From contig CAIXFB010000337.1 in NCBI GenBank assembly GCA_903918595.1, positions 1 through 19,035 of the forward strand: a stretch of DNA of 19,035 nt, in the 5' to 3' direction. Shown here in pieces: positions 1-7,880 of the stretch; position 1 is the first letter of the stretch, and each line of letters starts with the position of its first letter. This DNA comes from an uncultured Actinomycetes bacterium (lineage in GTDB: Bacteria; Actinomycetota; Actinomycetes; S36-B12). The notes below the pieces were generated by a model. The model saw only the letters and a program-made list of their open reading frames with translations, ran no database searches and was not told where the DNA came from. A program made the position numbers and the translations under genes.

Positions 1-779
1 CACAGGTGCAATGCCCGCACCACACCCAATGAGGTTTCCGAGCGGGCCGAGAGGATCGCAGTCGGACAAAATGGCCGAGAAAGTAACTCTCGGGTACGCA
101 TCTCAGCGGTAGCAGCATCGGTGCACCCGGCCAGTTGCAGTTGTGGATCCACCGGCAGACCCATGTCTGTCAGCGCAGCCACATAACCGTCCCGGCGCAA
201 TCGCGAGGTCTCAATCTCAAGGTCGTCAACAACAATTGCTATCCGAGAGTGACCAAACGATGCTAAGTGCCGTACCGCTTTTTGTGCAGCTGCAAAGTCA
301 TCAACAAGCACAACTCCGGCTTCGAGTCCTTGCGGGTGGCGATCAAGGAAAACCGTTGGAGTATTGACGTGGGTGAGGAATCCGTAGTCGGTCGAGAACG
401 GCGTGATGATCATGCCGGCAACACGACGCGCAATTAGTCCATCGACCACCTTGCGCTCGGTGCGCGGATCGCGTGAATTACTCGCGATCAGAACGCTGAT
501 GCCACGATCCAAGGAAATACGCTCAATTTCCTCAATCATCGTGGCAAAGAACGGGTCTCCGATAGTTGGCACGATCACACCGACGGTGTCATCGACCCCT
601 CGGCGCAGGGTGCGCGCCATGACATCAACCCGGTATCCCAGTTGATCAACCTGCGCAAGGACACGAACTCGGGTTGCTTCTGCTACTCGGGTATCCCCGT
701 TGATCACTCGTGATGCGGTCTTGGTGCTTGTCCCCGCCGCCTCTGCAACGTCAGCGAGTCGCACTGGCCGGCGATTCAT
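1..779 (-). CDS. LacI-family transcriptional regulator (3' end outside window)
   Basis: This is a DNA-binding sugar-responsive repressor, reading off the left edge after 259 codons; full family members have about 330-340. The N-terminus (MNRRPVRLADVAEAAGTSTK...) is a LacI helix-turn-helix in residues about 6-50 with the hinge helix after VINGD, followed by the periplasmic-binding-protein-like effector domain (for example GVIVPTIGDPFF and the FDGLIARRVAG-type segment). The ATG overlaps the stop of the upstream sugar kinase by 4 bp (ATGA), and GGGAG lies 8 bases before the start, so the two are one operon. The recognition helix reads STKTASRVIN rather than the usual TVSRVLN, which may alter operator preference. 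A LacI-type palindrome at 1830-1843 lies in front of the operon, so autoregulation is likely. The effector cannot be read from the sequence; the partner kinase suggests a sugar or sugar phosphate. Confidence 0.93.
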   Translation of the reverse strand, partial: MNRRPVRLADVAEAAGTSTKTASRVINGDTRVAEATRVRVLAQVDQLGYRVDVMARTLRRGVDDTVGVIVPTIGDPFFATMIEEIERISLDRGISVLIASNSRDPRTERKVVDGLIARRVAGMIITPFSTDYGFLTHVNTPTVFLDRHPQGLEAGVVLVDDFAAAQKAVRHLASFGHSRIAIVVDDLEIETSRLRRDGYVAALTDMGLPVDPQLQLAGCTDAATAEMRTRELLSRPFCPTAILSARSETSLGVVRALHL

Positions 780-1774
780 GAGGTAACTCCCACGGCGGCC
801 TGATTCAGTAACTGCTGCACACGCTCTGGATCAATGCCGCCTGCCCGAACCTGTTCGCACGAACTCGCTGACGTTGCAGCGCCAAAAAGAACAGCGGAAC
901 GCCACTGCGATTCGTCGTCGTGTGTGGCATCGATCGAGCCATTCATCCATTCGTGCACCAAACCTGCGACAAATGAATCTCCCGCACCCACCGCACTCAC
1001 CGGTTCAATCAAAAATGCCGGGACCCAGAACACCTGATCAGCAATTGCCATAGCAACTCCTGCTGATCCGGCCGTCACGATCGCTCGTTGCGCTCCACGC
1101 GTGCAGAGTTCGAGTGCTGCATGCACTGCGCGTTCGCGCACTCCTGCAGGGTCGTCGTTGTGTGAGTCCATGAGATGAGCGGAGCTACCGTCGAGAGCTG
1201 CTTCGGCCTCATCAACGTTCGGTGTGACCACATCGGGCCCAGCTGCGAGGCTGGCTGCGAGCCACTGCGGATTCACATCCAAGAGGATGTGTGCACCGTG
1301 CTCACGAACTGCGGTCACTAGGAGCGGCAACGCATCGGGCTGCAAGCCTGGTGGGAAACTTCCCATGATCAGCACAAGATCGCCCGCGTTTACTGAAGAC
1401 AAGATCGCGTTATGGACCGCATCCCAATCTGCGCTGCTGATGGGCGTTCCGGCATCGTTGATCACGGTCACTCGAGGTTGCGTGAGCTCGAGGTAGATGG
1501 TGGCAGTGCGCACTGGTCCGGCAATGTCAACGAACCTGGCATCCGCACCTTCTTCGGCCAGCAGTGCCTGATAGCGAGGACTGTCATCGCGCCCAACTGG
1601 AATCAGGAGTGGTGCGGGTTGCCCAAGTGAGCGCAGTACTCGAGCGACATTTATGCCTTTGCCGCCAGCAGTGGTTTCCACATCGACAGTACGAATGACC
1701 GCACCAGGAATCAGTTCGGGAATGGTGATGGTGCGATCGAATGCGGGGTTTGGATTAACAATTAACACCGTCAT
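776..1774 (-). CDS. PfkB-family sugar (phosphate) kinase, 1-phosphofructokinase-like
   Basis: This cytoplasmic ribokinase-fold kinase of 332 aa resembles the hexose kinases FruK (1-phosphofructokinase) and LacC (tagatose-6-phosphate kinase). It shows the substrate motif GGKGINVAR (residues about 37-45) and the ATP/anion-hole motif GAGDSF, with the catalytic base at Asp266. NPAFDRT at the N-terminus is typical of the FruK/LacC branch rather than of ribokinases. An in-frame ATG lies 7 codons upstream at 1795, but AGGAGGT sits 8 bases before the ATG at 1774, so I use 1774. It is coupled to the downstream LacI repressor by an ATGA overlap. No PTS fructose transporter is visible here, so fructose-1-phosphate as substrate is only one option beside tagatose-6-phosphate or another hexose phosphate. 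Confidence 0.9.
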   Translation of the reverse strand: MTVLIVNPNPAFDRTITIPELIPGAVIRTVDVETTAGGKGINVARVLRSLGQPAPLLIPVGRDDSPRYQALLAEEGADARFVDIAGPVRTATIYLELTQPRVTVINDAGTPISSADWDAVHNAILSSVNAGDLVLIMGSFPPGLQPDALPLLVTAVREHGAHILLDVNPQWLAASLAAGPDVVTPNVDEAEAALDGSSAHLMDSHNDDPAGVRERAVHAALELCTRGAQRAIVTAGSAGVAMAIADQVFWVPAFLIEPVSAVGAGDSFVAGLVHEWMNGSIDATHDDESQWRSAVLFGAATSASSCEQVRAGGIDPERVQQLLNQAAVGVTS

Positions 1775-1829
1775 GGATGCGCACCTCCTCATCACGTTCC
1801 GTTAACTTGCTGATCTGGAAACCCGTCTT

Positions 1830-1843
1830 TGACATCGTTGTCA
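1830..1843. promoter_or_regulatory. Candidate LacI-family operator
   Basis: TGACATCGTTGTCA is an inverted repeat (TGACA / TGTCA) with a central CG, the classical layout of LacI-family operators. It lies about 56 bp upstream of the pfkB-like start and therefore in front of the pfkB-lacI operon. A further TGACAACG half-site follows at 1850-1857. Autorepression by the encoded LacI protein is the natural inference. No convincing -35/-10 pair was identified around it. Confidence 0.6.
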
Positions 1844-1925
1844 CGATGCTGACAACGGTAGGTAATCGATGTCACGGGGTTCAGTGAAAGTACAGCGCAT
1901 TGCCGTTCGATGAAATACTCGTTAC

Positions 1926-2492
1926 CTAATCGTTACTAAAAGGTGCCAACGTCAACCTGACCCGCTCCGCCATGGGTCGGCTGGTATCGATCACCCGGTG
2001 CTCGACTACCGGGAGTGGGGCGGGGTCCGGTCGGATCCCCGACTCCAGCAAGGCCTGATCCCGACTGGACTTTCGGTTCGTCATCCGATTCCAGCGAACC
2101 TTTGGATCTAGGTCTAGCCACACAAGATCAACGAAGGTCGGAGATCCACATTTCGCCAACCAAGCTGCCCAAAGATCCGAATCCTGTGTGTACTGGCTCA
2201 AGGGCGCTGAGGCAATCACCACTGAAGACGCCAAAGGGTCTGCACGCTCAGCGCACTCCCTTATTGCTTCGGCCAATGCGTCATAGCGCTCTTCTTTGCA
2301 CGCCACAAGAACTGCTTCTTCCGATAGTTCGGGGTGGAGTGCTTGCGTAGCGGCCACCACGCCGGCCGAGACTACGTCAAAATCAAGATGGGGCGCCGAA
2401 AGTCTTTTGGCAACCGCATCGGCAAGGGTGGTCTTCCCTGAACCCGCCGGACCTGCAATCACCATCACCTGCACAACACCATCTTGCACCAC
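1926..2492 (-). CDS. Small P-loop kinase, gluconokinase/shikimate-kinase-like
   Basis: This is a 188-aa cytoplasmic NTP-dependent kinase of the gluconate/shikimate kinase type. Walker A is GPAGSGKTT (residues about 14-22), followed by LDFDVVS, where sugar kinases of this fold carry the acidic substrate-binding residues. An Arg-rich lid-like segment (RWNRMTNRKSSRDQ, residues about 133-146) comes next, then a DTSRP segment near the end. The GTG start at 2492 has GGAG 10 bases upstream; an alternative ATG at 2465 would begin MVIAGPAGSGK, also family-like, but has a poor ribosome site. The gene diverges from the mutarotase-fold gene with only 14 bp between start codons. The phosphate acceptor is not determinable, and assignment as gluconokinase is tentative. 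Confidence 0.75.
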   Translation of the reverse strand: MVQDGVVQVMVIAGPAGSGKTTLADAVAKRLSAPHLDFDVVSAGVVAATQALHPELSEEAVLVACKEERYDALAEAIRECAERADPLASSVVIASAPLSQYTQDSDLWAAWLAKCGSPTFVDLVWLDLDPKVRWNRMTNRKSSRDQALLESGIRPDPAPLPVVEHRVIDTSRPMAERVRLTLAPFSND

Positions 2493-2498
2493 TAGCGT
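2493..2498 (+). promoter_or_regulatory. Candidate -10 element for a leaderless transcript
   Basis: TAGCGT matches the minimal actinobacterial -10 (TAnnnT) and ends 8 bases before the ATG at 2507, which has no Shine-Dalgarno sequence. This geometry fits a leaderless mRNA beginning at the ATG. No good -35 is visible, and any such element would lie inside the divergent kinase gene. Confidence 0.35.
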
Positions 2499-2506
2499 GT
2501 CGCTCC

Positions 2507-3625
2507 ATGAACAGCGACGTGCAACTCATTGATATCCATGGTGAACCCTCACTGACTATTTCCAGTGACACGGTCACGGCCGCAATGACACTGCGGGGCA
2601 ATCACATCGCACCTGTCAATTTTCTGGTGCATGGAAAGAACGTGAACCCCTACAGCTTGGCGCCATGGCTGCCCGGAGCGCATCAAGGCATCGATCCCCT
2701 GCTGGACGTTCTACGTGGAGACTTCTGGTGCCTGCCATTCGGTGAACAACCTGATGGCCCAGCGCATGGAGACGTTGCCCGTGGAAACTGGAAAGTCGTT
2801 GATGTAAATGAGTTTTCGGCCACATTCAGCATCCAGGCACAAGACATTCATGCACACATAACAAAGACAGTCAGCGTGCGCGACGGACAAAACGGCCTCT
2901 TCCAAGAGATCACCGTCTCTGGACTCGAAGGCGCATACTCGTACGGCACTCATCCGATCTTGGACCTGTCTTATCTACCGCCGGGAACAGCACGCATCAG
3001 CACTGGCGCAGCGCGCTGGTCCAGTGTTTTCACCGGGATGTTTTCCGATCCACAAGCTGGTGAGACTCAAGTCCTCGAAGTCGGTGCAGAGTTCACTGAC
3101 CTCGCTCACATTCCGATGGCTGATGGTGGAGAACTTGATCTTTCGAGCTATCCCACTCCCATGGCACATGAAGACTTGGTCATGGTTGTGCAGCAGGGTG
3201 ACGAGCACCATCTCGGGTGGTCTGCAGTGAGCGTGCCGGGTCACACCTGGCTCGCACTAAAAGACGTACGTGATTTTCCCGCAACCGTGTTGTGGGTATC
3301 CAACGGTGGACGAACCCACATTCCGTGGGAGGGATTGCACCGCGGCCGCTTAGGCGTTGAAGACGTGTGTTCCTACTTCCACGAGGGACTCGTTGCGAGC
3401 AGGGAAAATCGTCTGGCAGATAAGGGAATTCCCACCACCAAAGATTTCACTGCCACCAAGGACGTGACACTTCGGACTCTGCAGGCGGTCGTGCCAACGC
3501 CCGAGAACTTCGGCAAAGTTCTCAACCTCAGTACCCCAGAACCCGGCATAATCTGCATCACCGATGAACATGGGGTCAGTGTCGATGCTGATCTCGATTG
3601 GAGTTTTGTGATTCGCGATGAGTAA
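2507..3625 (+). CDS. Galactose-mutarotase-fold protein (aldose 1-epimerase-like)
   Basis: This 372-aa protein resembles the carbohydrate-binding beta-sandwich of aldose 1-epimerases. Characteristic stretches are RGDFWCLPFGE (residues about 70-80), HGDVARGNWKV, a central GTHPILDL segment and a C-terminal WVSNGGR...WEG region. Family members interconvert sugar anomers or bind hexose derivatives. Here the usual catalytic His/Glu pair cannot be assigned with certainty, so the substrate is open. The ATG has no ribosome site and may be read from a leaderless transcript. Its 3' end overlaps the P450 start by 8 bp, making it the first gene of a plus-strand run with P450, DUF1761-like and MmpL genes. 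It lacks a signal peptide and is probably cytoplasmic. Confidence 0.8.
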   Translation: MNSDVQLIDIHGEPSLTISSDTVTAAMTLRGNHIAPVNFLVHGKNVNPYSLAPWLPGAHQGIDPLLDVLRGDFWCLPFGEQPDGPAHGDVARGNWKVVDVNEFSATFSIQAQDIHAHITKTVSVRDGQNGLFQEITVSGLEGAYSYGTHPILDLSYLPPGTARISTGAARWSSVFTGMFSDPQAGETQVLEVGAEFTDLAHIPMADGGELDLSSYPTPMAHEDLVMVVQQGDEHHLGWSAVSVPGHTWLALKDVRDFPATVLWVSNGGRTHIPWEGLHRGRLGVEDVCSYFHEGLVASRENRLADKGIPTTKDFTATKDVTLRTLQAVVPTPENFGKVLNLSTPEPGIICITDEHGVSVDADLDWSFVIRDE

Positions 3626-4832
3626 CACCGTGGTGCATGAAGCGTTCTACGATCCCACTTCTCCCGAAGCACACGAAAATCCCTACCCGCTGTACGAGCG
3701 TTTGCGTGATGAATATCCGCTCTACTACTGCGAGCCACAGGGTGTGTGGGTGCTGTCGAGGCATGCTGACGTCAAACAGGGTTTGCGCGACTGGGAGACG
3801 TTTTCCAGCGCGCAGGGCGTAGAAATCGGTGAGTACGTACAGTTTTTCGGTGAAGGAAGTATCCAAGAACTGGATCCACCTCATCACGACACAGTGCGAA
3901 AAGTTCTCGCTGCGCGATTCATGAACAAACGCGTCAAGGAATACGAATCGATGGTGCGCGTCTGCGCAGAAGAATTGATCGCGGAACTCATCAAGGAACC
4001 AACTGCTGATCTCGGTTCCCAGTTCACCCAAAGCTTGCCGATCCTCACCATCTTTCGGATTCTTGGAATCCCAGATGCAGACATCGACTGGGCGATGCGC
4101 TCCGGCTTGGAAATGCTCAGCAGGCCGGCAGGTGAAACCGGTCCATCACCGCGTGCCGCGCAATTACGCAGTGAACTCGTTGATTACATGGTTGATCAGG
4201 TGGAGAGTCGACGTAATCCAGGTGAGGGAAACGCATACGCCGACGATGCCTTCGGTGATATCGCCGCTGGCATTGACGCAGGCATGATGAAGGTGTCAGA
4301 GATTCAAGGACTTGCACTGTTGTTGATCGCCGCCGGTATGGAGACCACCACAAGCTTGATGGGCAACATGGTGCACGCTCTTGCGACCGGAACCGTTACA
4401 CCTGAACAACTTCTGGGCGACAACGGGCAAGTGTCTGCCACCGCAATTGATGAGTTTTTGCGCTTCGATGGGCCCGCGCAGTGGCTTGCTCGGGTTACCA
4501 CTCGCCCTGTCGAACTGCACGGGATCGAATTGCCGGTTGGTTCGCGCGTGTTGATGTCTTTCGCATCTGCAAATAGAGACCCACGGGAATTTGACCGCCC
4601 AGATGAGCTCGTCTTGGATCGCGATGGCGCCCGAAACCTCGCCTTTGGTGAAGGAATTCATTTTTGCTTAGGTATGCCCCTCGCTCGCCTTGAGGCGCGA
4701 GTCGGGATCAGCACGCTCATCGAGAAAGCACCTGCCTTCACGCTCGCTGCACCACCCACGCGCTACCCATCACATGTGATTCGTGGGTACGAAACTATTC
4801 CGGTGAGTTTCGACGCGAGCTCCGCATTCTGA
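3618..4832 (+). CDS. Cytochrome P450 monooxygenase
   Basis: This is a soluble bacterial class I-type P450 of 404 aa, the normal length. It has the I-helix oxygen-activation motif AGMETT (residues 239-244), the K-helix ExxR motif (Glu279-Arg282) and the heme-binding loop FGEGIHFCLG with the cysteinate ligand Cys350. The DPPHH segment (residues 86-90) is the usual C-helix region. It hydroxylates or otherwise oxidises an organic substrate with electrons from a ferredoxin and its reductase; no dedicated pair is adjacent. The start ATG overlaps the upstream stop by 8 bp, implying translational coupling. Co-localisation with an MmpL transporter suggests the substrate could be a lipid or other hydrophobic molecule, which is inference only. 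The CYP family number cannot be assigned from here. Confidence 0.95.
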   Translation: MSNTVVHEAFYDPTSPEAHENPYPLYERLRDEYPLYYCEPQGVWVLSRHADVKQGLRDWETFSSAQGVEIGEYVQFFGEGSIQELDPPHHDTVRKVLAARFMNKRVKEYESMVRVCAEELIAELIKEPTADLGSQFTQSLPILTIFRILGIPDADIDWAMRSGLEMLSRPAGETGPSPRAAQLRSELVDYMVDQVESRRNPGEGNAYADDAFGDIAAGIDAGMMKVSEIQGLALLLIAAGMETTTSLMGNMVHALATGTVTPEQLLGDNGQVSATAIDEFLRFDGPAQWLARVTTRPVELHGIELPVGSRVLMSFASANRDPREFDRPDELVLDRDGARNLAFGEGIHFCLGMPLARLEARVGISTLIEKAPAFTLAAPPTRYPSHVIRGYETIPVSFDASSAF

Positions 4833-4857
4833 CTCACTTCCGTGGAAGCATGACCGT

Positions 4858-5277
4858 GTGATCCCCACCATTAACCTGGCTGCCGTTCTGGTCAGTGTTG
4901 TTGCAGCTTTCGTCATTGGCTTTATCTGGTTCGGTCCCAAGACATTCTTCCCCGTGTGGTGGCGAGCTCTCGGCAAAAGCGGTGATCCGGGTGCCGAGGG
5001 CGGGATGGCTCTCACATTCGGACTGACCCTGGTCGGATCGCTCGTGCAGGCGTTCAGCCTCGCAGTTGTGATTGGTTGGGCGCGGCTGGCCGGGGTTGAC
5101 GTTGGCCTTGCTGGCGGTGCTCTCATCGGCCTGTTTGTCGGAGTTGGTTTCGCGGCAGCAACTTCCCTGGGGCACAGACTTTTTGCGGGCCAAGGATTGA
5201 AGGTATGGCTCATCGAGGTGGGTGGTGACATCGTGGCTCTGATCGCCATGGGAGCGATCATCGGAGCATGGATATGA
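4858..5277 (+). CDS. DUF1761-like small integral membrane protein
   Basis: This is a 139-aa hydrophobic protein with about four membrane segments (residues about 6-25, 50-72, 78-98 and 112-137). After the first segment comes the conserved-looking WFGPKTFFPVWW, typical of DUF1761 proteins, whose function is unknown. It starts with GTG; GGAAG lies about 9 bases before it. It follows the P450 by 25 bp and precedes the MmpL gene by 13 bp, so it is probably cotranscribed. It could be an accessory to the transporter, but nothing in the sequence shows this. Confidence 0.8.
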   Translation: MIPTINLAAVLVSVVAAFVIGFIWFGPKTFFPVWWRALGKSGDPGAEGGMALTFGLTLVGSLVQAFSLAVVIGWARLAGVDVGLAGGALIGLFVGVGFAAATSLGHRLFAGQGLKVWLIEVGGDIVALIAMGAIIGAWI

Positions 5278-5290
5278 CAGACTTGAAGGC

Positions 5291-7492
5291 GTGCCTTCCT
5301 CGCAGGTAAATGGGAACGAACCGCGCGGCTTTTTTGCAGGGATTGCCCGTCTCACCACCCGATTTAAATGGCCAGTACTCATCGCATATGCGGTGGCCTT
5401 AGCCCTATTTGGCGTGATCGGGGCAGGCGTTTTCTCCGCGCTCAACAGCGAGGGCTTTGGTGATCCCGGCAGCGACTCGGCGCGGGCCGCGATCATCCTC
5501 ACCGATGATTTCGGGGCCAGAAGCCCAGCGGTGGTTCTCGGAGTTGAAACAGCAACAGCCATCGACTCGCCCGAGTCATTCGCAGCTGCCGAGGAATACA
5601 TCGATGGAATCGCTGCCATCAACGGCGTCGAAAGTGTGGTCTCCTACTGGACCTCGGGTCAGCCCGAACAATTGCGCAGTAGTGACGATCGCACCGGTCA
5701 GGTTCTGGTGTATACGGAAGAAGATGCCGATCTCATCGCGTTAGGCGAAACGATCACGTCTGAGTTTTCAGGCGATCAAGGTGAGTTGATTGTCTACCCC
5801 TTCGGTGGTGCAGTCATTGGCAACGAATTCACCAACACCATCACCGGAGACCTCGCACGCGCCGAAGCCATCGCGATTCCGATCACCATTGTTCTTTTGC
5901 TTTTCGTTTTTGGTTCCGTTGTCTCAGCAGGGCTCCCATTCCTCGTGGCCGCGGGTTCGATTCTCGGCTCGTTCTTCGTTCTGTTCATCATCACAAAATT
6001 CACCGAGGGTTCGGTCTTCGCCCTCAATCTGATCACCGGTCTTGGTCTAGCTCTCGGAATTGACTACTCGCTGCTGATGATCAATCGATTCCGCGAGGAA
6101 CTTGCGAAGGGTGCAACCACGGACGATGCCGTGTTTACGACGGTTCGCACTGCTGGCAAGACGGTCCTCGTATCTGGCATCACCGTGGCCATCACATTGG
6201 CATCCCTGCTCTTCTTCCCGCAGTTCTTCCTGAAGTCCTTTGCCTACGCGGGTATCTCCGTCTCTCTGCTCGCAGTTGTTGGCTCACTCACCGCTCTCCC
6301 CGCGTTGCTGGCGATCTTGGGGCCGAGAGTAAACAAGTGGAAGGTGCGCCGAGGGGATCTAGCTCCCAAGGATTCCGGTGCCTGGGCGAATATTGCGCGC
6401 TTTGTGATGAAGCGGCCCTGGCCCGTGCTCATCGCCACCATCGCTGTGCTTCTGGTGGTCGCATCGCCTGCGCTCAATGCGGTCTTTGGCCAGGTTGATG
6501 ATCGAGCACTACCCTCAGATAGTCCGGTGGCCCAAGCCGGTGAGGTTCTGCGTGATCGCTTCCCAGGTCAAGAAGGTGCCCCCTACGAAATCGTGCTCAC
6601 CAATGCAGGTAACGCGGCCGCTGTCGATGCTTACGCGGCCGAGCTCTCCGAGATCCCCGGCGTTGTTCGAGTCATCACACCCGATTCGGTGATCGTTGGC
6701 GGAGTGACCGTTGCGCCGAATTCGGATCCAGGTATATGGACGGTTGCAGATTCTGTTCGCCTTTCCGTCACCGGTGATGTCCCGCCCATTGATCAGCAGG
6801 GCGCCGAACTGGTCGATGCCATCCGTGCCGTCGACGCGCCAGCAAATGAAGCACTCGTGGCCGGTGTTGCCGCCGAATTTGCCGACTCGACCGCGGGGAT
6901 TTTGAACAACGTGTGGATCATCGCGCTCTGGATCGCGATCACCACGCTGATCATTTTGTTCCTATTCACCGGTAGTGTGCTCTTGCCGATCAAGGCCCTG
7001 CTCCTTAACTTGCTGAGCCTTTCCGCGACTCTCGGTGCACTCGTCTGGGTGTTCCAAGGAGACCATCTTTCCTGGCTCACCGGTGACTACATCTCCACCG
7101 GCACCATCGATATTTCCTCCATAGCACTGGTTGCTGTTGTCGCCTTTGCACTCTCAATGGACTACGAACTCTTTTTGCTTTCACGTATCAAGGAAGAGCA
7201 CGACGCAGGCAAGAACACCGAAGATGCTGTGGCTTTTGGCCTGCAGCGCACCGGACGAATCATCACCGCCGCTGCCCTGCTGATCGCCATCGTCTTTGCC
7301 TCGTTCCTGTCCAGCGGCGTAACAAATATCAAGCAACTCGGCTTTGGTGTGACGTTTGCGATTCTGGTCGACGCCACTGTGGTGCGCGGTCTGCTCGTTC
7401 CTGCATTTATGCGGATCGCTGGCGGTGCCAACTGGTGGGCGCCCGCCTGGCTTCGACGCATCCATAATCGCGTTGGTCTGCGCGAGGAATAG
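5291..7492 (+). CDS. MmpL-family (RND superfamily) lipid/hydrophobe transporter
   Basis: This is a 733-aa inner-membrane transporter with the duplicated MMPL layout: TM1 (residues about 28-50), a periplasmic loop, five TM segments, then a repeat of the pattern. Each half has a proton-relay Asp-Tyr pair, in GIDYSLLMINRF (D258-Y259) and SMDYELFLLSRI (D624-Y625), matching the pairs known from mycobacterial MmpL3. Such proteins export lipids, glycolipids or siderophores powered by the proton gradient. The chosen start is GTG at 5291, the only credible in-frame start before TM1. Its ribosome site is poor (AAGG almost adjacent). An 11-codon out-of-frame ORF (5274-5309) that overlaps the preceding stop as ATGA also covers this start and could couple translation. 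The cargo is unknown; the P450 and mutarotase-fold genes upstream hint at an oxidised or sugar-containing molecule. Confidence 0.93.
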   Translation: MPSSQVNGNEPRGFFAGIARLTTRFKWPVLIAYAVALALFGVIGAGVFSALNSEGFGDPGSDSARAAIILTDDFGARSPAVVLGVETATAIDSPESFAAAEEYIDGIAAINGVESVVSYWTSGQPEQLRSSDDRTGQVLVYTEEDADLIALGETITSEFSGDQGELIVYPFGGAVIGNEFTNTITGDLARAEAIAIPITIVLLLFVFGSVVSAGLPFLVAAGSILGSFFVLFIITKFTEGSVFALNLITGLGLALGIDYSLLMINRFREELAKGATTDDAVFTTVRTAGKTVLVSGITVAITLASLLFFPQFFLKSFAYAGISVSLLAVVGSLTALPALLAILGPRVNKWKVRRGDLAPKDSGAWANIARFVMKRPWPVLIATIAVLLVVASPALNAVFGQVDDRALPSDSPVAQAGEVLRDRFPGQEGAPYEIVLTNAGNAAAVDAYAAELSEIPGVVRVITPDSVIVGGVTVAPNSDPGIWTVADSVRLSVTGDVPPIDQQGAELVDAIRAVDAPANEALVAGVAAEFADSTAGILNNVWIIALWIAITTLIILFLFTGSVLLPIKALLLNLLSLSATLGALVWVFQGDHLSWLTGDYISTGTIDISSIALVAVVAFALSMDYELFLLSRIKEEHDAGKNTEDAVAFGLQRTGRIITAAALLIAIVFASFLSSGVTNIKQLGFGVTFAILVDATVVRGLLVPAFMRIAGGANWWAPAWLRRIHNRVGLREE

Positions 7493-7508
7493 CAAGCAGT
7501 AGTGCGAA

Positions 7509-7547
7509 CTATCGAGTAACAACTGGTTGCATAGCAACACTCGATAG
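7509..7547. terminator. Inverted repeat after the MmpL gene, possible terminator or structured site
   Basis: CTATCGAGT (7509-7517) pairs perfectly with ACTCGATAG (7539-7547). Directly inside the right arm is a second stem GTTGC-ATA-GCAAC (7526-7538), leaving an eight-base bulge on the left. It lies 17 bp past the MmpL stop. There is no U-tract, so it is not a standard intrinsic terminator; a factor-independent hairpin, an mRNA 3'-protecting stem or an old recombination site are alternatives. Confidence 0.4.
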
Positions 7548-7588
7548 GGCTCTCACCACTGCAGCAAAAACAGCAGGCGTGCAGTGTC

Positions 7589-7604
7589 TGTGACAGATGT
7601 CACC
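7589..7604. promoter_or_regulatory. CRP/GlxR-like palindrome without an obvious target gene
   Basis: TGTGACAGATGTCACC fits the CRP-family pattern TGTGA-N6-TCACA in nine of ten arm positions. It lies between the convergent MmpL and GntR genes, downstream of the pseudogene remnant, where no promoter is expected. It may be a relic of a lost promoter or a chance match. Confidence 0.25.
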
Positions 7605-7654
7605 GCATCGTGGATGGATCAAGGGTTCCGATCGCACAGAGACCTCCCGTACCG

Positions 7655-7816
7655 CTAGTTCGCTGTGATGATGACCATGTTTCACTTCACGCTGCTGTTT
7701 TCGGTGGCGTAGTACACGGCGACCCTCTTGCCCGCCGTGCGTTCCCAAGAGAACGAGCCGTCGGCTCCCATCTCAGGACGCGCGGTAATTTGAACGAATC
7801 CAACTTGGCCCGGGAA
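7655..7816 (-). pseudogene. Decayed C-terminus of a secreted InlB-repeat-type protein
   Basis: Read on the minus strand, 53 codons plus a TAG stop align without gaps to the last 53 residues of the secreted protein encoded at 16309-17853, with about 29 identical residues. Shared landmarks are RPE..ADGSFSW, the VY.ATE segment and a final N.V.I.AN before the stop. An in-frame TGA at 7684-7682 replaces a Ser codon. Upstream of 7816 an in-frame TAA and apparent indels destroy the reading frame, though traces of the GFKKGDTVVP region may reach about 7850. No start, signal peptide or repeat region remains. It is a dead fragment in the same orientation as the intact gene 8.65 kb away. The remainder of 7493-7880 holds only the hairpin and palindrome listed separately. 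Confidence 0.85.
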
Positions 7817-7880
7817 GGCTTACCCAACTCGAGGCACCGTTCGCATTTTTCACCATTCCACCAACCCCTGCTCCTCGTCC

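Noticed and set aside
5274..5309. An 11-codon ORF overlapping the DUF1761 stop (ATGA) and the MmpL start.
   Set aside because: It is too short to call as a gene; it is mentioned only as a possible coupling device in the MmpL entry.
4834..5622. A 262-codon minus-strand open frame across the DUF1761-like and MmpL starts.
   Set aside because: It is antisense to two clear membrane-protein genes and its translation is low-complexity Ser/Pro/Arg-rich without motifs, typical of a shadow frame.
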